In this document: in pieces, positions 21,880-32,776 of the stretch
Layout: every line of letters begins with the position of its first letter
Position numbering within the stretch: the first letter of the stretch is position 1
Assembly (NCBI GenBank): GCA_963776205.1
Contig: CAVZLR010000004.1
Span: 372,001-436,000 of the forward strand
Reading direction: 5' to 3'
Source of the DNA: UBA4459 sp963776205
GTDB lineage: Bacteria; Bacteroidota; Bacteroidia; Bacteroidales; F082
Length of the DNA: 64,000 nt
Made by a program: the position numbers and the translations under genes
The notes under the pieces: model-generated
Told to the model about the DNA's origin: nothing
What the model saw: only the letters and a program-made list of their open reading frames with translations
The model's database searches: none

Positions 21880-22694
21880 CTACTTTTGGTTCAATCTCAT
21901 CCTTAACTTGATGGTGGTGATTAGTTTTTTTGTGAAAAGTGGAAAGTCAGCATTCATCATCCAGTTGTAATAAGAAGGTTCTTTTGTAAAAACTTCTTCA
22001 ACCGTTTTACCTTTATGTTTTCCAAAGTTGATTACTTCCAATCCCTCATCATTCAGAATGATTTGCCCCATCAGGTCAGCATTCCGGTGATGGCTTGAAA
22101 AAGAATGCAGTGCATTCATATCATTGATAACTGGTGTCGATTCTGCTCCCTTGATTATCTTTATAAGCAACACCCTTATATTTGTCCAGTTGTGCTTTTA
22201 ATACCTCGATAAGTGGCTTTTGCATCAGCTTCTGCTGAATGGGCGCCGTCCAGTTCTTTGCCAAGATAATACCTGCTGGCAGCTTCCAGGGTGCGTGGCT
22301 CCATTTTCATAAAAATATTCTGTACATCGATCATTTTACGTGTTCTCACATCAAAATCCACTTCGGCACGTAGAAATTCTTCTACAAGCATTGGAATATC
22401 AAATTTGATGGAATTAAATCCGGCCAGGTCGCAATTGGTTAAAAAATCACTAATGTTTTTGGCTTCTTGTTTAAAAGTTGGGCAATCTTTTACATCTTCC
22501 TAAGTATAACCATGAATGCTGCTCGCTTCTTCAGAAATGGGATAATCAGGATTTAATAACCAGGTTTTACTTTCTTCAGTACCATTTGGGTGTACTTTAT
22601 AAATACTGATTTCAACAATTCTGTCTTTTGCTACGTTCAATCCGGTTGTTTCAAGATCAAAAAAGGCAATGGGGCGTTTTAGTTCTAATTCCAT
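21880..22694 (-). CDS. DnaQ-like 3'-5' exonuclease with C-terminal DUF3820-like domain
   Basis: The N-terminal half is a DEDD exonuclease: motif I FFDLETTGLN, motif II NCDLAGFNSIKFD, and motif III region with AHSAEADAKATY. The C-terminal part, in another frame after about 22180, carries INFGKHKGKTVEEVF and YYNWMMNADFP, the short domain seen in DUF3820-type proteins and in Bacteroidota polymerase III epsilon-like exonucleases. Total is about 271 residues. An in-frame TAG at 22502-22500 falls in SIHGYT/EDVKD, with homology on both sides, so it is probably an error. The role is DNA or RNA 3' trimming; a polymerase partner is not evident. Confidence 0.8.
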
Positions 22695-22785
22695 GTAGTT
22701 TATTTAAGCTGCGAAACTATTAAATCATTAACTATAAACAAAATCTTTATTACCATTCATTTAGCGCAATGATTAAATATGAAAT

Positions 22786-22899
22786 ATGTTTAAATTTTAC
22801 GGACTGATTGATTTGCTTATTGTCAGCCTGTTATTTGCCTTAAGTCAATCTAATGACAGTATAATAATTACATTTCTTGTTATGAACATTTCATATTAA
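22786..22899 (+). CDS. Possible 37-residue membrane peptide
   Basis: In the 292-base gap between the divergent exonuclease and DUF3276 genes, an ATG opens a 37-codon frame. It begins MFKFYGLIDLLIVSLLFALS and then has a short polar stretch and a second hydrophobic end. The single predicted membrane helix is the only positive sign. There is no -7 box match directly upstream and no recognised family, so it may be chance in AT-rich DNA. Confidence 0.2.
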   Translation: MFKFYGLIDLLIVSLLFALSQSNDSIIITFLVMNISY

Positions 22900-22946
22900 T
22901 TTTTTAACAAATAATCTCAGGCAAGCGAGTTGACTGATTAAATTTA

Positions 22947-22954
22947 TATTTTTG
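22947..22954 (+). promoter_or_regulatory. -7 element TATTTTTG before DUF3276
   Basis: An exact TAnnTTTG match, 32 bases before ATG 22987. Confidence 0.5.
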
Positions 22955-22986
22955 TTACAGTTAACCTTTAATAAATTTGGTGATAG

Positions 22987-23331
22987 ATGGAAGAGAAAGA
23001 AAAACAGGAAAGAAGAGAGGATATTTTTTCGCAGGCCATAAGAGCTGGAAAACGCACCTATTTTTTCGATGTAAAAGCGACAAGGACAGACCAGTATTAT
23101 TTAACCATTACAGAAAGCAAACGTCGTTTTGATGCGGAACAAGGTAAGTTTTTCTATGAGAAGCATAAAATATTTCTCTACCAGGAAGATTTCGAAAAAT
23201 TTTCAAATGGGTTTGAAACGGCTATTAAATTTATTCAAACCGGTGAAAGACCTGCAGAGGAAGAAGTTCCTGAAAAGAAAGATGTTACGACTGATGAGTC
23301 TTCAGCGGATGTAAGTTTCGAGGATTTGTAA
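22987..23331 (+). CDS. DUF3276 PUR-alpha-like nucleic-acid-binding protein
   Basis: The intact 114-residue protein has the PUR repeat signature seen in Borrelia and Bacteroidota homologues: FSQAIRAGKRTYFFDVKAT, YYLTITESKRRFD and FFYEKHKIFLYQEDF. The C-terminal 25 residues are acidic and look disordered. Family members bind single-stranded nucleic acids and may regulate transcription or translation; the target here is unknown. It is a single-gene unit between the exonuclease and parA. Confidence 0.85.
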   Translation: MEEKEKQERREDIFSQAIRAGKRTYFFDVKATRTDQYYLTITESKRRFDAEQGKFFYEKHKIFLYQEDFEKFSNGFETAIKFIQTGERPAEEEVPEKKDVTTDESSADVSFEDL

Positions 23332-23506
23332 TTGAACACAAAACCATTGGCAAAGTAAGCTTTTACCTACGGTAGAAGTTCTGCAGTTGTATTCAAAAGA
23401 TTTATTAAAATATAGCTTTTGCTGTACTTTAACTACCTGTTAAAGAATACTTTTTTGTGTTGATAACTTAGGCTTGCAGAAAAAAGTCTGCTGCAATCGA
23501 ATACCC

Positions 23507-23514
23507 TAAATTTG
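23507..23514 (+). promoter_or_regulatory. -7 element TAAATTTG before parA
   Basis: An exact TAnnTTTG match, 33 bases before ATG 23548. Confidence 0.5.
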
Positions 23515-23547
23515 TAAAAGGTCAAATCAAATATTGATGAATCAATT

Positions 23548-24364
23548 ATGGGAAAAACCATTGCAATAACAAATCAAAAAGGAGGCGTTGGTAAAACAAC
23601 AACTTCCATTAACCTGGCGGCCAGTTTGGCTGTTCTGGAGTATAAAACACTTAATAGTGGATGCTGATCCACAAGCCAATGCAACATCAGGGATTGGTTT
23701 TGATCCTAAAAATATCACAACCAGCATATACGAATGCATTATTGATGATATTGATCCTGCCAATGTAATCCTACATACTGAAACTCCAAATCTTGACTTA
23801 TTACCAGCACATATTGACCTGGTAGGAGCTGAAATTGAAATCATCAATTTGCCCAACCGTGAAAAAAAGATGCGAAAAGCGCTTGAAAAGATAAAAGATA
23901 ATTACGATTTCATCATAGTCGATTGTTCGCCTTCATTGGATTGATTACTGTGAACGCACTGGCAGCTTCTGATTCGGTGATTATACCAGTACAATGTGAA
24001 TATTTTGCGTTGGAAGGACTTGGTAAACTATTAAATACCATAAAAATAGTACAAGGAAGGTTGAATCCCGAGCTGGATATTGAAGGTATACTTGCTTACC
24101 ATGTTTGATTCAAGATTAAATCTTTCAAAGCAAGTGATTGAAGAAGTAAAAACACATTTTCAGCAAATGGTGTTTGAAACTATTATTAACCGGAATACCC
24201 GACTGGGTGAAGCACCCAGTTTCGGAAGTTCCATCATTATGTATGATGCAACCAGTACTGGAGCCGTCAATTACTTAAATCTGGCCAGAGAGATTTTGCA
24301 AAAAAATAACATGACAACCATTAATACAGCTGATAAACTTATAGACGTAGCTGATGACGAATAG
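23548..24364 (+). CDS. parA: Chromosome partitioning ATPase ParA (Soj)
   Basis: ParA is the Walker-type ATPase that moves ParB-parS complexes during chromosome segregation. The deviant Walker A KGGVGKTTT is at residues 10-18. DADPQANATSG is motif A', FIIVDCSP is Walker B, and QCEYFALEGLG follows. The end reads NTRLGEAPSFG, the typical Soj tail. Frame changes lie near 23640, 23937 and 24100. Restored length is about 272 residues. The stop overlaps the parB start by 11 bases. Confidence 0.92.
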
Positions 24365-25256
24365 CAAACATAAGAAAAAAGCCCTTGGCAGAGGACTGGA
24401 TGCTATTTTAAGCAGCCCCGAAACGGATATCACTTCTACAGATATTTCCGGAGGGTTTGTAGCTGGAGCCATTGCTGAAATTGCAATTTCAAAAATTGAA
24501 GTCAATCCATTTCAGCCAAGAACAGATTTTGATCAGATGGAATTACGTGAATTGGCCGAATCAATAAAGGTCCAGGGAGTAATTCAACCTGTAACTGTTC
24601 GTAAATTGGGCTTTGATAAATACCAGCTCATTGCAGGTGAAAGACGTTTACGTGCATCACAAATGGCGGGTCTTGAACAAATTCCGGCCTTCATTCGGGT
24701 GGCCAATGATGAGCAAATGCTGGAACTGGCCCTTATTGAAAACATCCACAGAAAGGACCTGAATGCCATTGAAGTAGCCATCAGTTATAAAAGGCTTATT
24801 GAAGAATGTGACCTGACACAGGAAAAATTAAGTGATAGATTGGGTCGTAATAGGTCAACTATTACGAATTATTTGAGGTTGTTAAAATTACCACCAAAAG
24901 TGCAAATTGCACTTGCGAGATGAACTGATTTCAATGGGACATGCACGGGCATTGATTACAATTGAAGATCCTGTTTATCAGGAACATCTGTTAGAGAGGA
25001 TCATCAGTGAAGATTTGAGTGTCCGCAGGATAGAGCAACTTGTTAGAGGAAAAGAGAAAAGCTATCTCAAATAAACCAGAATCAGATAGCAAAATCGACC
25101 TTCCCTGAAAAATACCAGGAAACACCTGATATGCTGAGCCGCAAATTTGGAACAAAAGTGAGCTTGAAACGTAACAATAAAGGAACCGGAAGCATCGTTA
25201 TCAGGTTTAATAGTGATCATGAATTAGATCATATAATTTCGATCATCCAGGATTAA
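24354..25256 (+). CDS. parB: Chromosome partitioning protein ParB (Spo0J)
   Basis: ParB is a CTP-dependent clamp that loads at parS and spreads along DNA. It begins with the basic KKALGRGLDAIL segment. ParB signatures are INPFQPR-like VNPFQPRTDF, the CTP-binding motif GERRLRA (about residue 98), ENIHRKDLN, and the helix-turn-helix LTQEKLSDRLGRNRSTITN. After frame changes near 24920 and 25060 the C-terminal dimerisation part reads KFGTKVSLKRNNKGTGSIVI. Length is about 300 residues. I found no parS (TGTTNCACGTGNAACA) in the window. Confidence 0.92.
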
Positions 25257-25264
25257 ACATTATT

Positions 25265-25948
25265 TTGAAAATAGATTTCTATAGAAAAAAGCTGTTCGCA
25301 AGAACAATTCTGTTGTTTGCATTGATACTTATGCATACATCTGTACTATGGGCACAGGAAAATGCAAAGAATGACTCAGTTAAAAAATCTGAAAGCAAAC
25401 AATACAGAACTGCATTGTTTATGAAACAATCGCAACAGATCAATCAAAAAATAGATACCTTTTTTAGCAAACCAAATCCAAAAACAGCTACATACCTTTC
25501 CTTATTTCCTGGTTTAGGTCAGATTTATAATAAAAAATACTGGAAACTTCCCATTGTTTATGCCGGTTTTGGGGTTATCGGTTATTTTGCATTTGACAAC
25601 CGGAATTATTATTTACAATATAAAGATGCATACGCTTGTAAAGTAAATGAAGGAGATGATTGCGAAGATCCGTTGGCGGAGAATTATTCAGCACAAGACC
25701 TTCAATCCATTCGTGATGGTTATCGTCGGAATATGGAATTATCATTCATATTTATGGCGTTATGGTATATATTGCAAATGCTTGATGCTACTGTAGATGC
25801 CCACTTGTATTACTGGGAAATTGATGAAACTACGTCTCTGCAAGTACAACCCAATATTCAACCTGCAAGTTGGATGGCCCAGCCTTCATTTCCAAATTCG
25901 CCTCCGACTCCCACCTTTAATGGATTTACAGTATCTTTAAAATTTTAA
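25265..25948 (+). CDS. DUF5683 membrane protein
   Basis: The intact 227-residue protein starts with TTG at 25265, 8 bases after parB. It has a signal-like segment ending VLWAQ, then the family signature PKTATYLSLFPGLGQIYNKK and YWKLPIVYAGFGVIGYFAF. A further hydrophobic segment is near residue 165. This matches DUF5683, found between parB and dapB in many Bacteroidota. Function is unknown; conserved synteny suggests an envelope role linked to growth. Confidence 0.8.
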   Translation: MKIDFYRKKLFARTILLFALILMHTSVLWAQENAKNDSVKKSESKQYRTALFMKQSQQINQKIDTFFSKPNPKTATYLSLFPGLGQIYNKKYWKLPIVYAGFGVIGYFAFDNRNYYLQYKDAYACKVNEGDDCEDPLAENYSAQDLQSIRDGYRRNMELSFIFMALWYILQMLDATVDAHLYYWEIDETTSLQVQPNIQPASWMAQPSFPNSPPTPTFNGFTVSLKF

Positions 25949-25952
25949 TGTC

Positions 25953-26668
25953 ATGAAGATTACGATATCCGGATATGGAAAAATGGGCAAAGAAATTGAA
26001 AAAGCCGCCATAAAAAGAGGCGATTCAATAGTAGCTATTGTAGATAATACGAATGATTGGGAAGATCAATTCAAAATATAAAAAAAGGAGATGTTATTAT
26101 AGATTTCAGCCAGCCACAAGCAGCGATTGAGATTATCTTAAGATCATTTTCATTAAAAATTCCTGTAGTAACAGGTACTACCGGTTGGTACAAACAATTA
26201 AAAATGATTAAGCAAGAATGCAAAAAAATGGATGCAAGCCTGTTTTATGCACCCAACTTTAGCATTGGAGTCAACATTTTTTTTAAAATGAATCGAGATC
26301 TCGCGCGTATAATGAATCAGGTTGATGGATACAATGTGAAAGTAAAAGAAATACATCATCTTCAAAAAATTGATGCCCCCAGCGGTACGGCCATTAAAGT
26401 TGGGGATGATATCATTCATCAGATGATCGGTTTGACCTCCTGGGTAAATAAAGCTTCCGGTGGTCCAAATGAATTACCAATTATTTCCAAAAGAAAGGGA
26501 CAGGTGACCGGTACTCACAAAGTAAGTTATGATTCGGATATTGATAAAATTGAGTTGATTCATAAGGCGAAAAGCAGGACAGCTTTCGCCAAGGGAGCAT
26601 TATTGGCTGCAGATTTTTTAATTGATAAAAAAGGTGTATTTACCATGGAAGATTTACTCGGATATTAA
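25953..26668 (+). CDS. dapB: 4-hydroxy-tetrahydrodipicolinate reductase
   Basis: DapB reduces 4-hydroxy-tetrahydrodipicolinate with NAD(P)H on the way to diaminopimelate and lysine. The Rossmann motif SGYGKMGKEI is at residues 5-14. DFSQPQAA and TGTTGW follow, and the catalytic EIHHLQKIDAPSGTA carries the active-site His and Lys. The C terminus has RTAFAKGALLAADFL. One frame change lies near 26080. Length is about 238 residues, as in other Bacteroidota. It probably shares a transcript with parAB. Confidence 0.92.
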
Positions 26669-26676
26669 AATAAAAT

Positions 26677-27129
26677 ATGAGTACAAGAATTACATTGATA
26701 GCTTTGATTTTTATAGGACTTGTGTTCTATTCATGCAAAGGAACAAAGAAAACCACTGAAACGAAACAGAATATGAGACCATCAGCAGATGAAATAAGTT
26801 TCTATGATAAATCAATTGACAGCTTTGCAACAGATCATTTCGAAATTGATTCCATCTCAATAAATGAGCAGACCCTCTTTGTATATGTTTCTTATAGTGG
26901 TGGGTGTGGCGAAGTTGAATTTGAAATGTTCTATAAACCTCAGGTTTTGACCGTTATGCCGCACCGGAATACGCTATTGATAAGATTTACCGATAATGAT
27001 CCGTGTCGAGAACTGATTCAGAAAAGGCTAATTTACGACCTATCCATATTTAACAAAGAAGCAAAATCAGGAGGTGTGGTTTTCAATTTGGATAAATATG
27101 AATTTATATACACAATCTCAGAAGAATAA
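26677..27129 (+). CDS. Hypothetical lipoprotein
   Basis: The intact 150-residue protein has a short signal peptide ending in the lipobox VFYSC, so Cys20 is probably lipidated. The mature part begins with a Lys/Thr-rich spacer. It then contains a compact domain with YSGGCGEVEFEMFY and NDPCRELIQKRLIYDLS, two conserved-looking cysteines that could pair. I do not recognise a named family. It starts 8 bases after dapB, which suggests the same transcription unit. Confidence 0.65.
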   Translation: MSTRITLIALIFIGLVFYSCKGTKKTTETKQNMRPSADEISFYDKSIDSFATDHFEIDSISINEQTLFVYVSYSGGCGEVEFEMFYKPQVLTVMPHRNTLLIRFTDNDPCRELIQKRLIYDLSIFNKEAKSGGVVFNLDKYEFIYTISEE

Positions 27130-27193
27130 AGAGGATCGTATGTTTCTTAAACTGCCCCTGCTCATATTTATCAAATTACTTAGTAAATCTTAT

Positions 27194-27201
27194 TAGTTTT
27201 G
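27194..27201 (+). promoter_or_regulatory. -7 element TAGTTTTG before lepB
   Basis: An exact TAnnTTTG match, 77 bases before ATG 27279. Confidence 0.45.
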
Positions 27202-27278
27202 CCGCGTTATTCTTAACAATATTTAACTTGAAAATTAGCTGATTGAAGCTATCTTGCAATTAATTTTAAAAAGGAAAC

Positions 27279-28789
27279 ATGCTTTCATTATTCATTTTAT
27301 TACCCCTGTCATTTACAATCCCAACCATTTTCGCCTGGTTACTTTTTGATAAAGCCGGAAAACATGGATGGCAAACCCTTATCCCTTTCTACAACCTCTA
27401 TATTTTCCTTAAAATCATTAAAAAACCAATGTGGTGGTATGCACTGCTTTTAGTGCCTTTTTTAAATGTTTTCATGTATATGCTGATGCTGGTTGAACTG
27501 GTAAAGTGTTTCAGCAAGTTCAGGCTCTGGGAGCAATTTCTAGCGGTAGTGATTCCATTTATTTATTTGCCATACCTGGGATTTAAAAGTGAAGAAGTAT
27601 ATGTTGACCCTGATAACAGGCCGGAAATAAAAAAAGGATTTGTCCGTGAATGGGTTGATGCCATCATTTTTGCTGTTGTTGCGGCTACCATAATTCGTAC
27701 ATTCTTGTTAGAAGCATATACGATTCCGACCTCTTCAATGGAAAAATCAATGCTTGTAGGTGATTATCTATTTGTAAGTAAGATAAATTACGGCCCGAAG
27801 GTGCCAAACACACCCATCGCCTTTCCTTTTGTACATCATACATTGCCATTAACAACTTCAACGAAATCGTATGTCGAGTGGATCAAGTTTCCATATTATC
27901 GTTTTCCCGGTTTTAGTAACGTCGACAGGAATGATGCAGTAGTTTTTAATTATCCGGAAGGGGATACGGTTTCAACCAGGTTTCAGAGCAATGTAAGTTA
28001 TTATGTTTTGGTGAAACAATATGGACGTGAAAGGGTATGGTCTGATAATCGCAATTTTGGTGACATCGTTGTTCGTCCGGTTGATAAACGGGAAAACTAT
28101 GTAAAAAGATGTATTGGTAAACATGGTGATACCTTGCAAATTATTGACAGGCAGGTATATATAAATGGAAAGACTGCGGAAAATCCTGAGAAATTGCAAT
28201 ATCAGTATATTGTTCAAACGGATGGTTCAAGCATCAATTCAATTGTGCTGGATCGATTGGATATTACTGAAGGGACTCGTACCAATGTTCCCGGGCAGTT
28301 TATTTATGTTTTAACAGATGAAGCAAAAAAGGAGCTTGAGAAATTACCGATCGTTAAAAAGATTGAAGTAATGAATGAAGCTGCAGGTGAATGGAATCCT
28401 GATATTTTTCCTCATAATGCCAATTATAAATGGAATCGCGATAATTTCGGCCCTATTTATATTCCTCAAAAAAACCTGTCAATACCGCTTACTCATGGAA
28501 AACTTACCAATGTATGAAAGGCTCATCGTTACATATGAAGGAAATGACTTAAAAGTAGATGGAGAAACGATTACTAATTAACGGAGAAAAAGTAACCGAG
28601 TACACACCCCGGATGAATTATTACTGGATGATGGGCGACAACAGGCATAATTCTGCTGATTCCCGGTTCTGGGGTTTCGTACCAGAAGATCATATTGTTG
28701 GTAAAGCGGAGTTTATATGGCTTTCGTTGGATAAAAATAAATCTTTATTTGATGGAAAGATCGATGGAACCGCTTATTCTCAATTGTAA
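27279..28789 (+). CDS. lepB: Signal peptidase I with extra N-terminal membrane domain
   Basis: Signal peptidase I removes signal peptides at the outer face of the inner membrane. The first 110 residues form a hydrophobic domain (GWQTLIPFYNLYIF) common in Bacteroidota homologues. The peptidase has the catalytic Ser in IPTSSMEKSM (about residue 156) and the catalytic Lys in ENYVKRCIG (about residue 275). The C-terminal box reads YWMMGDNRHNSADSR. Two frame changes lie near 28500 and 28570. Restored length is about 503 residues, long as usual for this phylum because of an insertion in the catalytic domain. Confidence 0.92.
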
Positions 28790-28896
28790 AGTAAGATAAA
28801 TATCACCAAAATATCAAACAGTTAAATCCTATCAAACTGTTCATTTAATTCTTTCAGCATTACTGGTTTTAGAAGTATTCAGGTCACTCTTTTTAC

Positions 28897-28904
28897 TATT
28901 TTTG
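28897..28904 (+). promoter_or_regulatory. -7 element TATTTTTG before ftsK
   Basis: An exact TAnnTTTG match, 21 bases before ATG 28926. Confidence 0.55.
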
Positions 28905-28925
28905 CGTTAATTAAAGAAGCAATTA

Positions 28926-31360
28926 ATGTCGTCCAGAACAAATAAGATAAAAACCAATAAACTTAAGGACAAGCCCAAACCGAAGCGAGAAAAAACCAAA
29001 CGGATTAGAAGGACAAAATCTGCGCAACGTGAAAAAAAACCTATCGACCCCCGGGTTAATCGGATTTTTGGATTTGTATTCCTGGTATTCTCCATTTATC
29101 TGTTGTTGGCTATTATTTCATTTTTTGTGAATTGGTTTGAAGCAGCAGATGTAAAGGATTTTAAGGACCATACAGAAATGGTCAAAAACTGGACCGGTAG
29201 TGTTGGAGTGTGGCTTTCTGGTTATATGGTAAAAGTAGCCGGAATAGGTGCTTTCTTTATTACCTCTGTTGCTTTTTAGTATCGGACTGAAAATGATGGC
29301 AAAAATTAAAATGTTCAGTCTATGGGTATGGTTTCAGATCATAGCAATTGGGTTGATTTGGCTGCCGCTTGTATTGAATAAAATATTTCCTGAACATCCA
29401 TGGAACAGCCTGGGAGGTATTACAGGTAACCAGCTAAATATATGGTTTACTGAATATCTGGGCCCCGTCGGACTAATTTTGCTAATTATTCTGGTGCCAA
29501 CTATATTTATATTGATCGATTTTAGGATTTCTTTTAGCAAACTAAAGATTTTCAAAAAAAAAGACGATCAGATAGAAAATGAGATCAATGACGGCAAAGG
29601 AAGATATTTATAATACTGTTGAGTTTGCTGTGGATGATGATGAATCTGATTTTGAAAAAGTTAGAGCCAATTGATAACAGAAGATAATTCATTCAAAATT
29701 GAAGTTGATCAAGCGCATTGAAACTGAAAAATCAGAAGATTCGGAAGAAGGAGATATTGAATTAACAATCGAGAAACCTGTAGTCGAAGAAAAGTCAGAT
29801 AAAGTAAAACCCGGAGAACATTTTGGGATTGATACATCCTTTGATCCAACCCTTGATTTGCCAGATTTTAAAATGCCACCATTGGAATTGCTTAGTGAAT
29901 ATGATGATGGTGATATAAGAGTAGATAAAGAAGAACTGGAAGCCAATAAAAATAAGATCGTTGAAACGCTGAATCATTATTCCATCAGCATTACTAAAAT
30001 CAAAGCGACCATTGGTCCTACTATAACCCTTTATGAAATTGTACCTGCACCGGGAATCCGAATTTCGAAGATCAAGAACCTGGAAGATGATATAGCCTTG
30101 AGCCTTTCAGCTATGGGTATCAGGATCATTGCACCTATACCAGGCAAAGGAACAGTGGGTATTGAAGTGCCTAATAAAAACCCAACAATCGTCTCTATGC
30201 GTTCTATACTGGCATCTGATCGTTTCCAAAACAATAAATTTGAATTACCCTTTGGATTGGGAAAAACAGTCTCCAATGAAAGTTATGTAGCTGACCTGGC
30301 CAAAATGCCCCATATCCTTATGGCAGGAGCTACCGGGCAAGGCAAATCGGTGGGGCTAAATGCCATTATTGCTTCGTTGCTATACAAGAAGCATCCGGCA
30401 GAATTGAAATTCATTCTGGTGGATCCCAAAAAGGTGGAGTTAACTCTATTTTCGAAAATTGAAAGACATTACCTGGCCAAACTTCCTGATTCGGAAGAGG
30501 CTATTATTACCGATACCAGAAAAGTGGTAAGAACACTGAATTCACTGGGTATTGAAATGGACAACAGGTACGAATTGCTGAAAGATGCCCAGGTAAGGAA
30601 TATCAAGGAATACAATACAAAATTCATTGCCCGTAAATTCAATCCCACACATGGTCACCGTTATTTGCCTTATTTTGTGCTGGTTGTGGATGAGTTTGCT
30701 GACTTGATCATGACTGCCGGAAAAGAAGTTGAAGGTCCTATAACTAGATTGGCGCAGCTGGCAAGGGCTGTAGGTATTCACCTCATTATCGCCACACAAA
30801 GACCTTCTGTTAATATCATTACCGGTACAATTAAGGCCAATTTCCCTGCAAGGATTGCATTCCGTGTAATTTCAAAGATTGATTCAAGAACCATCCTCGA
30901 TACAGGAGGTGCTGATCAGTTGGTTGGTAGGGGAGACATGCTGCTGTCAACAGGGAACGACCTGATCCGTTTGCAATGCGCTTTTATCGATACACCAGAA
31001 GTGGATAGCGTTACCGATTTTATCGGTGCACAGCGAGCCTATCCTGATGCATACCACTTGCCTGAATATTATGATGAAGAAGTGGATTCCAAAAATGAAT
31101 TTGACCCTAATGACAGGGATGAACTTTTTGAAGATGCAGCAAGGATCATCGTTCAGACGCAGCAGGGATCAACTTCTTTGCTGCAGAGAAAACTGAAATT
31201 GGGATACAACCGTGCTGGACGAATTATTGACCAATTGGAAGCGGCAGGAATTGTGGGACCTTTTGAAGGGAGCAAAGCCCGCGAAGTTAAAGTAGCAAAT
31301 GAAATGGCTTTGGAACAGTTTTTGAAAGATTTGAATATGAATAAGAACGATAACATCTAA
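28926..31360 (+). CDS. ftsK: DNA translocase FtsK/SpoIIIE
   Basis: FtsK is a septal membrane-anchored motor that clears chromosome termini and aids dimer resolution. The start is a Lys/Arg-rich cytoplasmic stretch, followed by about four membrane segments to residue 210 and a short acidic linker. The motor has Walker A AGATGQGKSVG near residue 467 and Walker B YFVLVVDEFADL. ATQRPSVNIITGTIKANFP is the family signature. The C-terminal winged helix (gamma) reads RKLKLGYNRAGRIIDQLEAAGI. Frames change near 29277, 29610 and 29680. Length is about 811 residues. Confidence 0.93.
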
Positions 31361-31364
31361 AACC

Positions 31365-32009
31365 ATGAAACATATTATTAATAGCACAATACTTTATGGA
31401 ATACTTTTCGGAGGAATATTGAATGCACAGAGTGATAAAGATGCTGAAGAATTATTGGAAAACGTAATCAATAAAACAGCTTCATACAAAAACCTGAAAG
31501 CTGAACTGGCCTATACCATGGTAAATCATGAAATGGATATTGATGAAAAAAAATCAGGAATTATATACTTGAAAGGAGATAGTTACAGGATTGAGATGGA
31601 GGGCCAGATTATCATTAGTGATGGTGAAACCATCTGGACATTTATTGTCGATTCTGATGAAGTAATGGTAAGCAATGTGGACGAAAGCGACGAGAGTATC
31701 TCGCCTAATAAAATACTAACCACTTATAATGAGGATTATAAAGCCAAATTTGATTCTGACAGTAAGTATAAAAATTCAGATTTGAAATTAATCAATTTAA
31801 AGCCGAACGAGGGAAATCAATTCGAACAGCTTAGTTTATTGGTGAATGAAAAAAACCTGAGCCTGGAGAACTTTTCAGTGTATGATAAAAGTGGCAATGT
31901 GTTTACCTACCATATTATAAACCTTCAGCCAAACCTTGATTTACCTGATACTACTTTCACTTTCAATCCTGATGATTATCCGGATGTGGATGTAATTGAC
32001 ATGAGGTAA
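31365..32009 (+). CDS. lolA: LolA-like outer-membrane lipoprotein carrier
   Basis: LolA proteins ferry lipoproteins through the periplasm. This intact 214-residue protein has a signal peptide ending LNAQ, then the LolA-like pattern of alternating strands: AELAYTMVNHEMDIDEKK, GIIYLKGDSYRIEM, GETIWTFI and TTFTFNPDDYPDVDVIDMR at the end. It starts 4 bases after ftsK, the arrangement common in Bacteroidota. Sequence similarity within LolA is weak in this phylum, so the call rests on fold pattern and position. Confidence 0.8.
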   Translation: MKHIINSTILYGILFGGILNAQSDKDAEELLENVINKTASYKNLKAELAYTMVNHEMDIDEKKSGIIYLKGDSYRIEMEGQIIISDGETIWTFIVDSDEVMVSNVDESDESISPNKILTTYNEDYKAKFDSDSKYKNSDLKLINLKPNEGNQFEQLSLLVNEKNLSLENFSVYDKSGNVFTYHIINLQPNLDLPDTTFTFNPDDYPDVDVIDMR

Positions 32010-32074
32010 GAATTCATCAATCTCAGACAGTTGGCCTCTATTAACGTTGCTTCGATTTATAATTAATCCCAAGG

Positions 32075-32440
32075 CTATGCAACGCCAATCCACCCTACGA
32101 CCAACAGCAGACCCCCAATGGCCGTAAATGGCCCGATCATGCCAATCCCAAATTTAAGCATATCTTCCAAAGCGATTAAGTATAAGGTACCTGAAACCAA
32201 AATGGTGCCTGCAACAAACATCAGAAAAATAATATTAATGTATTTCGGTTTGAAATAACGATTCAGAAAAACAACTCCTATAAGTGCTAATGCATGAATC
32301 ATTTGATAAAAAACCGCATGGTTGTATATGGCCTGATCATCATCAGAAATAAATTCAATAAAATAAAAATTGCCCAATGCATCCATAATAATACCCAATG
32401 CACCGATGATTCCTGCGACTAATAAAATTTTCTTTGTCAT
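32075..32440 (-). CDS. DUF423 membrane protein (YgdD-like)
   Basis: The intact 121-residue protein has four hydrophobic segments and the DUF423 pattern: an N-terminal GIIGALGIIMDALG, then YNHAVFYQMIHALALIG (the family H-x4-YQ-x2-HALAL) and GGLLLVVGWIG at the C terminus. DUF423 members are inner-membrane proteins of unknown function. It is divergent from the YkoF-like gene and has no operon partner. Confidence 0.85.
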   Translation of the reverse strand: MTKKILLVAGIIGALGIIMDALGNFYFIEFISDDDQAIYNHAVFYQMIHALALIGVVFLNRYFKPKYINIIFLMFVAGTILVSGTLYLIALEDMLKFGIGMIGPFTAIGGLLLVVGWIGVA

Positions 32441-32487
32441 TTTCCTGGTTTTTTTATGATACGAAATTAAGAAAATAAGAATAATCT

Positions 32488-32495
32488 TAACTTTG
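32488..32495 (+). promoter_or_regulatory. -7 element TAACTTTG before the YkoF-pnuC cassette
   Basis: An exact TAnnTTTG match, 20 bases before ATG 32516. The short leader leaves no room for a TPP riboswitch. Confidence 0.5.
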
Positions 32496-32515
32496 AGTTT
32501 TTAAAAGAACAATAA

Positions 32516-32776
32516 ATGAATACATCGATAGATATCAGTTATTATCCGCTTCACAACGAGTTTATTCCCCCAATTAAAGATTTCATATTCAGGTTAAACC
32601 AATACCCTGATATGAAAGTTAATACCAATGGGATGAGCACTCAGGTATTTGGCAAGTACAGTTACGTAATGCAGGCGATTACAAAGGAAATTGAAAAGTC
32701 ATTTGAATTGCCCCACTCAGTATTTATTTTAAAAATCGTGAACTCTGATTTGCAAATACACACCAATAATCTTTAA
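32516..32776 (+). CDS. Thiamine-binding (YkoF/MTH1187-like) protein
   Basis: The intact 86-residue protein has the MTH1187/YkoF ferredoxin-like pattern: IDISYYPLHNEFIPPIKDFI, MKVNTNGMSTQVFGKY and VFILKIVNSDL. Characterised YkoF binds thiamine or its hydroxymethylpyrimidine moiety. Its stop abuts the pnuC start with no gap. That pairing favours a role in vitamin uptake, most simply thiamine. Ligand specificity is inferred. Confidence 0.75.
   Translation: MNTSIDISYYPLHNEFIPPIKDFIFRLNQYPDMKVNTNGMSTQVFGKYSYVMQAITKEIEKSFELPHSVFILKIVNSDLQIHTNNL

Noticed and set aside
24354..25256. Programmed frameshifting in parA, parB, ftsK or other split genes
   Set aside because: Breaks lack a shared slippery site and occur in unrelated genes at similar density, so sequence error explains them better.
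32441..32515. Possible TPP riboswitch before the YkoF-pnuC cassette
   Set aside because: The gap is only 75 bases and has no CTGAGA...ACCTGA thi-box pattern.
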